From NCBI RefSeq assembly GCF_003289645.1, contig NZ_QLYX01000007.1:248001-312000 (forward strand): a DNA stretch of 64,000 bases, read 5' to 3'. The number at the start of each line of letters is the position of its first letter. Within the stretch, counting starts at the first letter, position 1. Positions 48,094-58,385 of this stretch are shown here, piece after piece. The notes beneath the pieces are model-generated. The model saw only the letters and a program-made list of their open reading frames with translations. It was not told the origin of the DNA and ran no database searches. The stretch comes from Actinomadura craniellae (GTDB taxonomy: Bacteria > Actinomycetota > Actinomycetes > Streptosporangiales > Streptosporangiaceae). The translations under genes were made by a program, and so were the position numbers.

Positions 48094-48969
48094 ATGGCCG
48101 AGCAAGACTGGGTGAGCGAGCGGTTCGCCGAGCACCATGACCGCTTGCACGCGGTGGCCTACCGGATGCTCGGCTCACCCGGCGAGGCCGAGGACGCGGT
48201 GCAGGAGGCGTGGCTGCGGGTCAGCCGCGCCGACACCGGCCAGGTGGAGAATCCGGGAGGGTGGCTGACCACGGTCGTCTCCCGGGTCTGCCTGAACATG
48301 CTCGAGGCACGCCGCAACCGGCGCGAGGAGTCGGCCGGGGCACTGCCGCCCGAGCCGGGCACGCCGCACCCGGGCATCCACCCGACCGGCCAGGGCGGCC
48401 CCGAGGACGAGGCACTGCTGGCCGATTCGGTCGGTGCCGCGCTGATGGTGGTGCTGGACACGCTGACTCCCGCCGAGCGGCTCGCGTTCGTCCTGCACGA
48501 CGTCTTCGCCGTGCCGTTCGGCGAGATCGGCGCCATCATCGACCGCTCTCCGGCGGCGGCCCGGCAACTCGCCAGCCGGGCCCGGCGCCGGGTGCAGGGC
48601 GCGGCCGGCGCGTCCGATGCCGCGCGATCGGCGAAGCGGGACATCGTCGAGGCCTTCCTCGCCGCCGCCCGGAGCGGGGATTTCACCGCCCTGCTCGAAC
48701 TGCTCGATCCGGACGCCGTGGTCGGCGAGGTCCACGGCGGCCACGCGGTGGCGGCCTTCTTCGCCGAGCGACGGGCTCAGGCCGCCCGGCTCGCTCTGGT
48801 CGACGGCGTGCCGGCGGCCGTCTGGTCGCACCTCGGCCGGCCGAAGGCCGTCTTCACGTTCACCGTCAACGACGGCAAGATCACCAACATCGTCATCGAC
48901 ACCGACTCCGACCGGCTCCGTGACCTCGACATCGTCATTCTTGCGGCCGGCGACAGGGAGCGGCGTTGA
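48094..48969 (+). CDS. ECF sigma factor with SnoaL-like tail (ECF41/SigJ group)
   Basis: This 291-aa protein has region 2 (PGEAEDAVQEAWLRVSR), region 4 (FAVPFGEIGAIIDRSPAAARQLASRARRRV), a linker with LPPEP (variant of WLPEP) and a SnoaL-like domain (RSGDFTALLELLDPDAVV). The tail probably modulates activity. It lies between the VOC gene and a maleylpyruvate isomerase-like gene, either of which could be a target. Confidence 0.9.
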   Translation: MAEQDWVSERFAEHHDRLHAVAYRMLGSPGEAEDAVQEAWLRVSRADTGQVENPGGWLTTVVSRVCLNMLEARRNRREESAGALPPEPGTPHPGIHPTGQGGPEDEALLADSVGAALMVVLDTLTPAERLAFVLHDVFAVPFGEIGAIIDRSPAAARQLASRARRRVQGAAGASDAARSAKRDIVEAFLAAARSGDFTALLELLDPDAVVGEVHGGHAVAAFFAERRAQAARLALVDGVPAAVWSHLGRPKAVFTFTVNDGKITNIVIDTDSDRLRDLDIVILAAGDRERR

Positions 48970-49170
48970 CCCGCGCCGATCTCAGGCTCTCGTCCTGCAC
49001 TCTCGCCGCCCACGGCAGGCAGGCGTGACAGCCGCCCGGCCCCTTGAACGCGTTTATCGCACAGCTGACCAAACCTGACCATCATGCGATTATCGACACC
49101 GGCTGGCGGTCGGCAGAGTGACCTGGCCCGCAAACTTCGGATGGACCACAAAGCACTTGGAGGCGCAGCG

Positions 49171-49950
49171 ATGGACACATCCGCGTATGTGAAGGCCGTT
49201 GTCGAGCAGACGAGCACGCTTGCCGATTGGGTGCACGGCAGGGATGCGGCGACCCCGGTGCCGACATGTCCGAAGTGGACGCTGGCCGATCTCGTCGACC
49301 ATGTCGGCGGAACACAGCGCATGGTGGCGATGCTCGTGGGTGAGCAGATGACCGAGCCGAGCCGGGCGTTCGCCGGCTACGTTCCGGGGCCGACCGATTC
49401 GGGCCAGTGGCGCGCCTGGCTGAGCGACGGCGCGGCCAAGGCGGGACAGGCGTTCGCGTCGGTCGCCGATGACACGCCGGTGTGGGATCCGTCGGGCGCC
49501 GCCGCGGGCGTGCCGTTCTGGTCACGTCGGCTGTTCGGCGAGGCTTGCGTGCATCGCGCGGACGCGGCCGTGGCGCTCGGCATGCCGTACGAGTTGGCGC
49601 CGGAGCTCGCCGTCGCGGCCCTCGAGGACTGGCTGGACACGATGACCTCCCGTGGCTACTGGGAGAACAAGCCGGGCTTCGCCGATGCGATGCGCGGGGA
49701 TGGTCAGACCCTGCATTTCCACGCGACCGACGCGCCTGGGGAGTGGGTGGCACGCCGGGAACCGGACATGGTCGTGCTGGAGCGCACGCACACCAAGGCG
49801 GACGTCGCGGTGCGCGGCCCGGCCATCGAGCTCCTGCTCGTGATCAGCAGGCGTCGCCCGCTGGAAGCGGCTCCCACACTGGAAGTGCTGGGGGATCGGG
49901 CGTTGTTCGACCACTGGATCGAACACATGGACTGGGTCACCAACGACTGA
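49171..49950 (+). CDS. Maleylpyruvate isomerase/DinB_2-family protein
   Basis: This 259-aa protein has the mycothiol-dependent maleylpyruvate isomerase N-terminal pattern (TLADWVHGRDAATPVPTCPKWTLADLVDHVGGTQRM in context) with H-type metal ligands, and an MDMPI C-terminal domain (GEWVARREPDMVVL). It may be a mycothiol-dependent transferase. I chose the ATG at 49171, which has GGAGG 7 nt upstream; the earlier frame from 49084 looks non-coding. Confidence 0.85.
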   Translation: MDTSAYVKAVVEQTSTLADWVHGRDAATPVPTCPKWTLADLVDHVGGTQRMVAMLVGEQMTEPSRAFAGYVPGPTDSGQWRAWLSDGAAKAGQAFASVADDTPVWDPSGAAAGVPFWSRRLFGEACVHRADAAVALGMPYELAPELAVAALEDWLDTMTSRGYWENKPGFADAMRGDGQTLHFHATDAPGEWVARREPDMVVLERTHTKADVAVRGPAIELLLVISRRRPLEAAPTLEVLGDRALFDHWIEHMDWVTND

Positions 49951-50010
49951 CCCACGCTCGGCCGACGCGGTCCGGCGGGAAAAGGATTGGACGGGCCGAT
50001 GACCAGGCTT

Positions 50011-51709
<1,699 letters not shown>

Positions 51710-51802
51710 TCCCGCCCGAGCAACCGAAAAGCCCGTGCGGATCGGAATGGCCCGTAGTAACTGACCACCAGAAGGCTGGAAGCAGCATCTGCCGTAGGTG
51801 TT

Positions 51803-51831
51803 CCGGCCCCGGCACCACCTGCCGGGGCCGG
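51803..51831 (+). terminator. Terminator of the second rox gene
   Basis: A 12-bp stem CCGGCCCCGGCA/TGCCGGGGCCGG with 5-nt loop, followed by GAGACCGGGCCGAGGCTCC, similar to the DNA after the first rox terminator. Confidence 0.65.
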
Positions 51832-51926
51832 AGACCGGGCCGAGGCTCCTCACCATGATCTGGAACGGAGTCCGGTGGCGCCTCTCAGTGTGCAACTGCG
51901 TCTTCCCACGCGAGAGAGGGACGCCA

Positions 51927-52127
51927 TCACAGGTCGTAAACGCCGGCCTTCACCTGCCTGAGGAGGTCATGCCATACCGGGATGCCCACAACCAGGATGC
52001 CGCTCTCCGGGCTCTTCGAATCCCGGACCGCGCACAGTGTCCCGGCCCTCGCCGCTTCTACGCAGTTCGCTCCTTGGGCTGAGCGCGAGCTCTTACGCCA
52101 TGTCCACCGAAAGGAGATTGTGCCCAT
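51927..52127 (-). CDS. DUF397 protein without an adjacent XRE partner
   Basis: This 66-aa protein has FRWTWRKSSRSAQGANCVEAA, AVRDSKSPES and a final LRQVKAGVYDL, all typical of DUF397. Normally an XRE/DUF5753 gene overlaps its start; here none is present and no ribosome site is visible. It may be an orphan left after loss of the partner. Confidence 0.75.
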   Translation of the reverse strand: MGTISFRWTWRKSSRSAQGANCVEAARAGTLCAVRDSKSPESGILVVGIPVWHDLLRQVKAGVYDL

Positions 52128-52387
52128 TTGATCTTATTCTGGCAATTTTATATGGACTTCGCCAGTTGGGTGATCAGAGCCAGCGAGTCGTCCACTCCGA
52201 GATCGTCCACAACCGCAGCGGTTCAGGTTCGCGTTCGTCCAGTGCAACGAAGAACTCAACACCCGCTGAACCTGTGCCGGTACGCAGCACCGCTCAACAC
52301 GTTGCCGCTGGATGAGAACTACGCTTGCATCATGGGTGTGCGGGTACGGCGTGTTTGCCCGGCCCCAGGTCGGGCCGGCGGTGTGAG
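52128..52387. other. Gap with low-GC patch and no clear gene
   Basis: The stretch 52125-52160 is clearly AT-richer than the rest. On the minus strand a short open frame of about 39 codons (with VEFFVALDEREPEP) ends before the DUF397 gene, but it has no recognisable family and I do not call it. Confidence 0.35.
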
Positions 52388-53185
52388 ATGAACCCGGAAC
52401 CGTGTGACTTGGCGGCCGGTGAGGGCGCGGGGCTGCGTCCGGCCGGACCTGACCAGGTCGTTGCCGCTCTGGCCGACGTCACGGCTATCAGCGCCTACTT
52501 CGAGATCGGCCATGGACCCGCCGGGCCCGGCTGGCGGCCGTTCACCGACCTGTTCGCCGGTGCGCTGGGTGATCGCGTCGCCGTCGTCGCGGAACGCCTG
52601 GGGACGGCCGAGACCAGGGTGGCGGCCTCGATCCTGTTCCAGGGGCTGGCCGCCCGGCTGTGGTCACCGGCGCTCGGGCCGGCCGTCGCCCACGGCCTGC
52701 TCCCCGACCTCGACCCCGCCCGCCTGTACTGGCGGCCGGTCGACTCCGGGCCGCTCCCGCTGCGCACCCCGCACCCGGCGGGGTGGATCACCGACGATCC
52801 GGACCGTGCCGCCGCGTTCCTGTACGAGAACGTGGTGGAGGGCCTGCTCGAACCGCTGGTGCGGGCCGTCCGGCAGATCGTCGGGCTCGCGCCCGGCCTG
52901 CTGTGGGGTAACGCCGCGTCCGCGCTGGCCGGAACGGTCGGCTCGATCGGCCGGGAACGTCCCGCGCTCGCCGGCCCCGCCGTCTCCCTCGGCCGCGCCC
53001 TGCTCGGCCAGGGTGTCCTGGCCGGCACCGGTACCGGTGATCTCGTCGAGCCCTCCCCCGGTGGCCCCTTCTTCCTCCGGCGCAGCTGCTGCCTGTACTA
53101 CCGCCTGCCGGGCGGCGGCAAGTGCGGCGACTGCGCCCTGGTGGCTCCCGGCACCCGCCGGGCCCCGGGAGGCGGAACGGGGTGA
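52388..53185 (+). CDS. FhuF-like [2Fe-2S] ferric-siderophore reductase family protein
   Basis: This 265-aa protein has the FhuF C-terminal cluster motif CC...C-x-x-C: RRSCCLYYRLPGG then KCGDCAL near residues 233-253. The earlier ASILFQGLAARLWSPALG and LLWGNAASALAGT also fit the family. It would release iron from ferric siderophores in the cytoplasm. No siderophore transport or synthesis gene is adjacent. Confidence 0.88.
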   Translation: MNPEPCDLAAGEGAGLRPAGPDQVVAALADVTAISAYFEIGHGPAGPGWRPFTDLFAGALGDRVAVVAERLGTAETRVAASILFQGLAARLWSPALGPAVAHGLLPDLDPARLYWRPVDSGPLPLRTPHPAGWITDDPDRAAAFLYENVVEGLLEPLVRAVRQIVGLAPGLLWGNAASALAGTVGSIGRERPALAGPAVSLGRALLGQGVLAGTGTGDLVEPSPGGPFFLRRSCCLYYRLPGGGKCGDCALVAPGTRRAPGGGTG

Positions 53186-53370
53186 CGCCCGTCCGGGGGC
53201 TGCAGGGTCCAGGGCCGCTACTCCTTCTCGTGCGGTTCCGGAACTTCCCCCCGCCTGGGCGAGGCAGTGCCGCCCCGCCAGGTGGCGGGTAGAATCCGCC
53301 GTGCGGCGGTCGAATCCGGGGGCGGACTCACCGATGATCGTGACTGCAGTCACGCCAACCCCTGGAGCCG

Positions 53371-54369
53371 ATGATGACCGCCACCGACCCCCGCCCCGGC
53401 CCTCCCCCGCCTTTCGACCCGGAGCTGGCCCCGGCCCTGCGGGTCATCAACGAGTTCCTGGCGCCCGGCGCCTTCGGTGACGCCGGGGCCGTCGCGATGA
53501 TGCGCCAGGCCGTTCCGAACGCCGGACAGCCCGCGAACGAGACGTTCGCCCGGGGCGGCGCGTTCGAGGTCGAGGAACGGACGGTGCCGGGCCCCGCGGG
53601 CGCTCCGGACATCTCCCTGCTGATCTGCCGTCCGGCGGCGGCACTGGACCCGACGCCGGCGATCTACCACATGCACGGCGGCGGCATGGTCGTCGGGGAC
53701 AACCGGACGGGCCTGTCCGAGATCCTCGACCTGGTCAAGGAACTGGAGACGGCCGTGGTGTCGGTCGAGTACCGGCTGGCGCCGGAGACCCCGCACCCCG
53801 GCCCGGTGGAGGACTGCTACGCCGGGCTGGTGTGGACGGCCGAGCACGCCGCGGAACTGGGCATCGACCCCGAGCGGATCATCGTGGGCGGTGCCAGCGC
53901 CGGTGGCGGGCTGGCCGCGGCGCTAGCGCTGCTGGCCCGGGACCGCGGTGGTCCCGCCCTGTTCGGGCAGTTGCTGATGTGCCCCATGCTCGACGACCGC
54001 AACGACACCCCGTCGGCCCGCCAGATGGCCGGGCTCGGCGTCTGGGACCGCTCCTCCAACGCGGGCGGGTGGAGTGCCCTGCTCGGCGACGCGCGCGGCA
54101 CTGACGGCGTCTCCCCGTACGCGGCGCCGGCGCGGGCCGCGGACCTGTCCGGGTTGCCGCCGGCGTACATCGACGTGGGCTCGGCCGAGACCTTCCGGGA
54201 CGAGGACACCGCCTACGCCGGCCGCATCTGGCAGGCCGGCGGGCAGGCCGAACTCCACGTCTGGCCCGGCGGTTTCCACGGGTTCGACCTGATGGTGCCG
54301 CAGGCGGTGATCTCCCAGGACGCCCGGGCGGCCCGCACGCGGTGGCTGCGCAGGCTACTCGCGGCCTAA
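53371..54369 (+). CDS. Alpha/beta hydrolase, HSL type
   Basis: This 332-aa esterase has the HGGG oxyanion motif (YHMHGGGMVVGDN) and nucleophile GASAGGG. The likely catalytic Asp lies in GSAETFRDED, and the His in GGFHGFDLM. It is a carboxylesterase of the hormone-sensitive lipase family. Two ATGs follow GGAG: the first (53371) at 3 nt and the second (53374) at 6 nt; the second may be used. It forms an operon with the next gene. Confidence 0.9.
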   Translation: MMTATDPRPGPPPPFDPELAPALRVINEFLAPGAFGDAGAVAMMRQAVPNAGQPANETFARGGAFEVEERTVPGPAGAPDISLLICRPAAALDPTPAIYHMHGGGMVVGDNRTGLSEILDLVKELETAVVSVEYRLAPETPHPGPVEDCYAGLVWTAEHAAELGIDPERIIVGGASAGGGLAAALALLARDRGGPALFGQLLMCPMLDDRNDTPSARQMAGLGVWDRSSNAGGWSALLGDARGTDGVSPYAAPARAADLSGLPPAYIDVGSAETFRDEDTAYAGRIWQAGGQAELHVWPGGFHGFDLMVPQAVISQDARAARTRWLRRLLAA

Positions 54370-54386
54370 GGGAAGGGGACCGGCCG

Positions 54387-55391
54387 ATGAAGGACCTGAC
54401 GGTCCGCCTCGACGCGTTGGACCCGCAGGCCGGGGCGGCACTGCGGGTCATCGCCTACTTCGACGACCTGGTCGCCCACGGGGCGGGACTCCAGGCGATC
54501 GTCCGGGCCGCCGCGGTGCTGACCGCCGGTCCCGCCGCGCTCGTCGACGACGCCCGGCGGGTCCGCATCCGGGTCGACGGGGACGGGCACGCCGGGAAGC
54601 CCTCCGACGCCCCCGATCCCGCCTGGCCGAGCGTCCGGCTGGGATCGGGCGACGCGGTGCTGTGGCTGGAGTACTCCGGCCCGACCCGCCCCGTCGACGC
54701 CATGGTGCTGGAACGGGCGGCGGCGGCCGCCGCCGCGGTCCTGGACCGCACCCGCGGCCGGCGGGCGAACCCCCCGCAGGGCCCGGCCTCGGTGGAAACC
54801 CTCCTCGACCCGGCGACCGGACCGGAGGCCCGGGCGACGGCGGCCCGCCGGCTCAAACTGCCGGAGTCCGGCCAGCTCAGGGCCGTCGCACTGCACGGCG
54901 GGGACGCACTCGTCCACGGCGATCCCGACGGGGCGGCGGACGCCCTGCCCGAGGGGGCGCGTGCCGGGATCGGCCCCGCGGTGCCCGTCGAGGACCTGCC
55001 GGCGTCCTGGACCGCGGCCCGGCTCGCCCTGCGCCTGACCGCCGAGGGCACCCCGGGCGACCCCGGCCCCCGCGTGGTCCACGCGGACACGGCGGGCGGC
55101 CTGATGCTGCTGGCGCAGACCGTCGGCCCCGACACCCCCAGGATCCAGGATGTCGTGGCCCTCGAACGGGCCGCCCAGGCCGCCCCCTGGATGCTCGCCG
55201 CCCTCGACGCCCTCGCGAACGCCACGAGCCTGCGGGCGGCGGCCACGGCCCTGCGGGTGCACCACTCGACCTTGCAGGAGCGCGCCGCCCACGCCGAACG
55301 GCTGCTCGGCTGGCCCGTCAACGACGCCCCGGGCCGCCTCCGCCTGCACCTGGCCCTCGTCCTGCGCCGCCTGCACCGGGCCCCGATCTGA
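54387..55391 (+). CDS. PucR/CdaR-like regulator with C-terminal HTH
   Basis: This 334-aa protein has a helical N-terminal part (LDPQAGAALRVIAYFDDLVAHGAGLQAIVRAA in context), a GAF-like middle and a C-terminal PucR-type HTH_30 (LANATSLRAAATALRVHHSTLQERAAHAERLLGWPVND in context). It starts 17 nt after the esterase stop with AAGGGGACC upstream, so it probably controls that operon. Ligand unknown. Confidence 0.85.
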   Translation: MKDLTVRLDALDPQAGAALRVIAYFDDLVAHGAGLQAIVRAAAVLTAGPAALVDDARRVRIRVDGDGHAGKPSDAPDPAWPSVRLGSGDAVLWLEYSGPTRPVDAMVLERAAAAAAAVLDRTRGRRANPPQGPASVETLLDPATGPEARATAARRLKLPESGQLRAVALHGGDALVHGDPDGAADALPEGARAGIGPAVPVEDLPASWTAARLALRLTAEGTPGDPGPRVVHADTAGGLMLLAQTVGPDTPRIQDVVALERAAQAAPWMLAALDALANATSLRAAATALRVHHSTLQERAAHAERLLGWPVNDAPGRLRLHLALVLRRLHRAPI

Positions 55392-55456
55392 AGCGGCGGC
55401 CCAGGTCGCGCCGGGTCTTCGTCGCTCGAACCAGGCCGTGGTCGCGGCGCCGGTGA

Positions 55457-55488
55457 GTCCCGGCCTGCCGGGACCGTCAGCCGGTCCC
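55457..55488. terminator. Overlapping hairpins in a convergent gap
   Basis: GTCCCGGC/GCCGGGAC (55457-55464 with 55467-55474) and GGGACCG/CGGTCCC (55470-55476 with 55482-55488) are alternative stems next to the WYL stop, probably serving both directions. Confidence 0.5.
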
Positions 55489-56436
55489 GGTCATCGCCGT
55501 GAGGCGGCGGGCGAGCAGGGCGGCGGTCTCCCGCAGTTCCGCAGGTTCCAGCACCTCCGCCTCGAAGCCCAGCCGGGTCACGCGCACGGCGAGCCACTCC
55601 AGGTCCTCCCCGCCGACGACGAGCACGCACCACCCGTCGCGATCGTCCTCGACGCGCCCCACCTGGGGCGGCACCAGCTCCCGTACCTGGTCGGGCCGGG
55701 CGTGCAGGCGCACCCGGGCGAGATACCGGTACGGCGCCTCGGTCACGGACCGCTGCACGTAGTCGACCGGGTCCGGGTGCTCCCGCGCCCGGAAGCGCCA
55801 GGTCGTCGCCGCCACCTCGCGCATCCGGTCCAGCCGGAAGGTGCGCCAGTCGTCGCGGTCGACGTCCCAGGCCATCAGGTACCAGCGGCGGCCGGTGGCG
55901 ACCATCCGCACCGGCTCGACCGTGCGCTCGCGCTCCCCGCCGTCGCGGCCGGCGTACCGGAACCGTACCCGCACGGCGTCGCGGCAGGATCGCGCGAGCG
56001 TCACCAGCAACTCCGGGTCGATCTCGACCCCGGGGCCGACCAGGGTCTCGGTGGCGCCGTGGACCGCCCGCACCTCGGCGCGCAGCCGGGGCGGCATCAC
56101 CTGGTCGAGCTTCGCGAGCGCCCGCAGCGCCGCCTCGCCCGCCCCGGCGACCGTGCCCCCCGACGCCAGCCGCAGGGACACCGCCGTCGCGATCGCCTCC
56201 TCGTCGTCGAGGAGCAACGGCGGCAGCCGGGTGCCCGCACCGAGCCGGTAGCCGCCACCGACGCCCGCCGTCGCGTGCACGGGGTAGCCGAGCGTGCGCA
56301 ACCGCTCCACGTCGCGGCGCACCGAGCGGTCGGTGACCTCCAGCTCGGCAGCGAGCTCGGCGGCGGTCCAGGACGGCCGGCGCTGTAGCAGTGCCAGCAA
56401 CCGCAGCACCCGCTCGGTCGTCGCCTCGACGGTCAC
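55477..56436 (-). CDS. WYL-domain (YafY-type) transcriptional regulator
   Basis: This 319-aa protein has an HTH_11 N-terminus (ERVLRLLALLQRRPSWTAAELAAELEVTDRSVRRDVERL in context) and a WYL domain with RRWYLMAWDVDRDDWRTFRLDRM, followed by a WCX-type tail. WYL proteins sense nucleic-acid-like ligands. The GTG at 56436 is preferred; a GTG at 56454 would add 6 residues. It is divergent from a DinB gene, the likely target. Confidence 0.9.
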   Translation of the reverse strand: MTVEATTERVLRLLALLQRRPSWTAAELAAELEVTDRSVRRDVERLRTLGYPVHATAGVGGGYRLGAGTRLPPLLLDDEEAIATAVSLRLASGGTVAGAGEAALRALAKLDQVMPPRLRAEVRAVHGATETLVGPGVEIDPELLVTLARSCRDAVRVRFRYAGRDGGERERTVEPVRMVATGRRWYLMAWDVDRDDWRTFRLDRMREVAATTWRFRAREHPDPVDYVQRSVTEAPYRYLARVRLHARPDQVRELVPPQVGRVEDDRDGWCVLVVGGEDLEWLAVRVTRLGFEAEVLEPAELRETAALLARRLTAMTGTG

Positions 56437-56497
56437 GCGCCCATCGTTCCACACATCTAGGAACGACCCTGTCCGCTATAGGCGGGAGGCTGGGGCC

Positions 56498-57070
56498 ATG
56501 ACCGAACAGATCTGGAACCCCCTGCTCCGAGACCAGCTCGCCTGGCTCTGGACCGGGCGGCTGCGCGATCGCCTCGACGGGCTCACCGACGAGGAGTACT
56601 TCTGGGAGCCGGCGCCCGGCTGCTGGAGCGCGCGCCCGCGCGGCACCGGCACCGCACCCGTGCAGGCCGGGTCCGGCGCGTTGACCATCGACTTCGCGAT
56701 GCCGGAACCCGACCCGCCACCGTTCACCACGATCGCCTGGCGGCTCGGGCACGTGATCGTCGGTGTGCTCGCGACGCGCAACGCCGCGCACTTCGACCGC
56801 GCGCCCACCGACTACCAGTCGTTCGAGTACGCCCCGACCGCGACCGCGGCGCTGGCCCAGCTCGACGCGGAGTACGCCACCTGGCTGGCCGGGGTCGAGT
56901 CCCTCGGCGAGGCCGGTCTCGCCCGCCCGTGCGGGGAGGCGGAGGGGCCGTACGCCGAGCATCCGCTGGCCACGCTGGTGCTGCACATCAACCGCGAGAT
57001 GATCCACCATCTGGCCGAGGTGTGCCTGCTCCGCGACCTTTACCTGCACACCCGACAGGAGGCGAGCTGA
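56498..57070 (+). CDS. DinB-family protein
   Basis: This 190-aa four-helix DinB-like protein has LAWLWTGRLRDRLDGLTDEEYFWEPAPGCWSARP, the metal-ligand type H in WRLGHVIVGVL and the final HINREMIHHLAEVCLLRDLYLH. It may be a thiol-dependent transferase. The ATG at 56498 has GGGAGG 8 nt upstream. It is divergent from the WYL regulator and followed immediately by a VOC gene. Confidence 0.9.
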   Translation: MTEQIWNPLLRDQLAWLWTGRLRDRLDGLTDEEYFWEPAPGCWSARPRGTGTAPVQAGSGALTIDFAMPEPDPPPFTTIAWRLGHVIVGVLATRNAAHFDRAPTDYQSFEYAPTATAALAQLDAEYATWLAGVESLGEAGLARPCGEAEGPYAEHPLATLVLHINREMIHHLAEVCLLRDLYLHTRQEAS

Positions 57071-57071
57071 G

Positions 57072-57509
57072 ATGGCCCGCGACGTTCAGATCACCTTCGA
57101 CTGCGCCGACCCGGCCGCCCTGGCGGCGTTCTGGGCCGAGGCCCTCGGCTACCGGCTGCAGGACCCGCCCGGGGCCTTCGAGTCGTGGGAGCAGGCCCTG
57201 GAGGCGCTGGGCGTGCCGCCCGAGCACCGTAACGACGCCTCGGCGGTGGTCGATCCCGGAGGCTCCGGACCGCGGCTGTTCTTCCAGCGGGTGCCGGAGG
57301 GCAAGCAGGCCAAGAACCGCGTGCACCTCGATGTGCGGGCCGCCCCCGGCCTCGAGGGCGACGCGCGGATGACGGCCCTGGAGGCGGAGGCCGAACGGCT
57401 CGCCTCCCACGGCGCCACCCGGCTCCGGCGTCACGAGCCCGCTCCCCCACTCGACGCCGGTCACATCATCATGGCCGACCCCGAGGGCAACGAATTCTGC
57501 CTCGACTGA
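57072..57509 (+). CDS. VOC-family protein
   Basis: This 145-aa glyoxalase-like protein has ITFDCADPAALAAFWAEALGY, PRLFFQRVPEGKQAKNRVHLDV and MADPEGNEFCLD, the actinobacterial Glyoxalase_6 type. It begins 1 nt after the DinB stop, so the two are cotranslated. Substrate unknown. Confidence 0.9.
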   Translation: MARDVQITFDCADPAALAAFWAEALGYRLQDPPGAFESWEQALEALGVPPEHRNDASAVVDPGGSGPRLFFQRVPEGKQAKNRVHLDVRAAPGLEGDARMTALEAEAERLASHGATRLRRHEPAPPLDAGHIIMADPEGNEFCLD

Positions 57510-57551
57510 CTAGCCGCGCGCCCCGACCCCCGCGGTTCCGCCTCCACGCCT

Positions 57552-57570
57552 GGCCTGAGCCGGTCAGGCC
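57552..57570 (-). terminator. Hairpin at the end of a convergent pair
   Basis: GGCCTGA/TCAGGCC (57552-57558 with 57564-57570) with 5-nt loop, overlapping the stop of the TIGR03084-type gene. Confidence 0.5.
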
Positions 57571-58298
57571 GCGTAGTTGCGTACCAGCCGGAGCGCGTCG
57601 GCGGCGTGCGGCCCCTCGGTGGCGAGGCCGGTTTCCTCGGGGGCCAGGCGGCGGGCGCCGACCCGGCAGAACTCCGCGGCCGGGCCGGTGATCCGCGTTG
57701 GGGCGGCCGGGTCACCGAAGGTCCAGCGGGCTCCGTCCGGTGCGGTCAGGTCGCAGTGCACGGGGGTGTCCGGGAGGCCGGCGAGGGCGAAGGCGTAGGG
57801 CAGTGTGCGGTGGGCCAGCCAGGCGATGTGGCGCAGCCGGGCCGTGTCGGGATAGGGGATGCCCAGCGGGACGGTGATGTCCTGGGCGTGCGCCCAGTGC
57901 TCGGCGATCCGGGTCGTGGCCAGGGTGCGCGGGGACAGCGTGGCCCGCACCCAGGACAGGCGCGTGCCCGCGGGGTGGGCGCGCAGCGCGTCAGGGGTGG
58001 CGAAGGCGGCCTTGCGCCAGCGCGCCAGCAGGTCGGCCGGCGAGATTCCGCGCTCGGCGGCGACCATGTCCTCGACCACGCCGTCCACGGTGGCTTCGGC
58101 GGAGGTGAGGTAGACCTTCCCCGCGACGCTGGATCGGTGGTCGATCGCCTCCTCGGTCTGGGCGAGATGCAGGACGACGTCGGCGACACTCCAGCCTTCG
58201 GCCGCGGAGGGGTGGGCCCACTGGTCCGGGGTCAGAGCAGCCAGGACCGCGTCCAGCTGACGGTATTCGGCGGTCAGGTCGTCGAAGACATCCACCAT
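57564..58298 (-). CDS. Maleylpyruvate isomerase-like protein (TIGR03084 type)
   Basis: This 244-aa protein of the mycothiol-dependent isomerase superfamily has VFDDLTAEYRQLDAVLAALTPDQWAHPSAAEGWSVADVVLHLAQTEEAI (in context), TRIAEHWAHAQDI and a DUF2587-like tail. The ATG at 58298 was chosen because the sequence further upstream contains a palindromic operator. Substrate unknown. Confidence 0.85.
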   Translation of the reverse strand: MVDVFDDLTAEYRQLDAVLAALTPDQWAHPSAAEGWSVADVVLHLAQTEEAIDHRSSVAGKVYLTSAEATVDGVVEDMVAAERGISPADLLARWRKAAFATPDALRAHPAGTRLSWVRATLSPRTLATTRIAEHWAHAQDITVPLGIPYPDTARLRHIAWLAHRTLPYAFALAGLPDTPVHCDLTAPDGARWTFGDPAAPTRITGPAAEFCRVGARRLAPEETGLATEGPHAADALRLVRNYAA

Positions 58299-58308
58299 CC
58301 CACCACCA

Positions 58309-58327
58309 TACCGAACGACATTCGGTA
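58309..58327. promoter_or_regulatory. Palindromic operator upstream of the isomerase-like gene
   Basis: TACCGAA-CGACA-TTCGGTA is a perfect 7-bp inverted repeat 11 nt before the start codon, of the kind bound by TetR-family repressors. No such regulator gene is adjacent. Confidence 0.6.
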
Positions 58328-58385
58328 CGGATGGAGTTTCGCTGGCGGCCGGCGTACCCAAGGTGGCACCTCCGGCGCTGTCCGC

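Noticed and set aside
52128-52330. Possible 39-codon minus-strand ORF before the orphan DUF397 gene
   Set aside because: No ribosome site, no known family and only short length.
54455-57049. An 864-codon minus-strand frame over the PucR-like, WYL and DinB genes
   Set aside because: It is an artefact of GC bias; the real genes in that span have intact motifs and ribosome sites.
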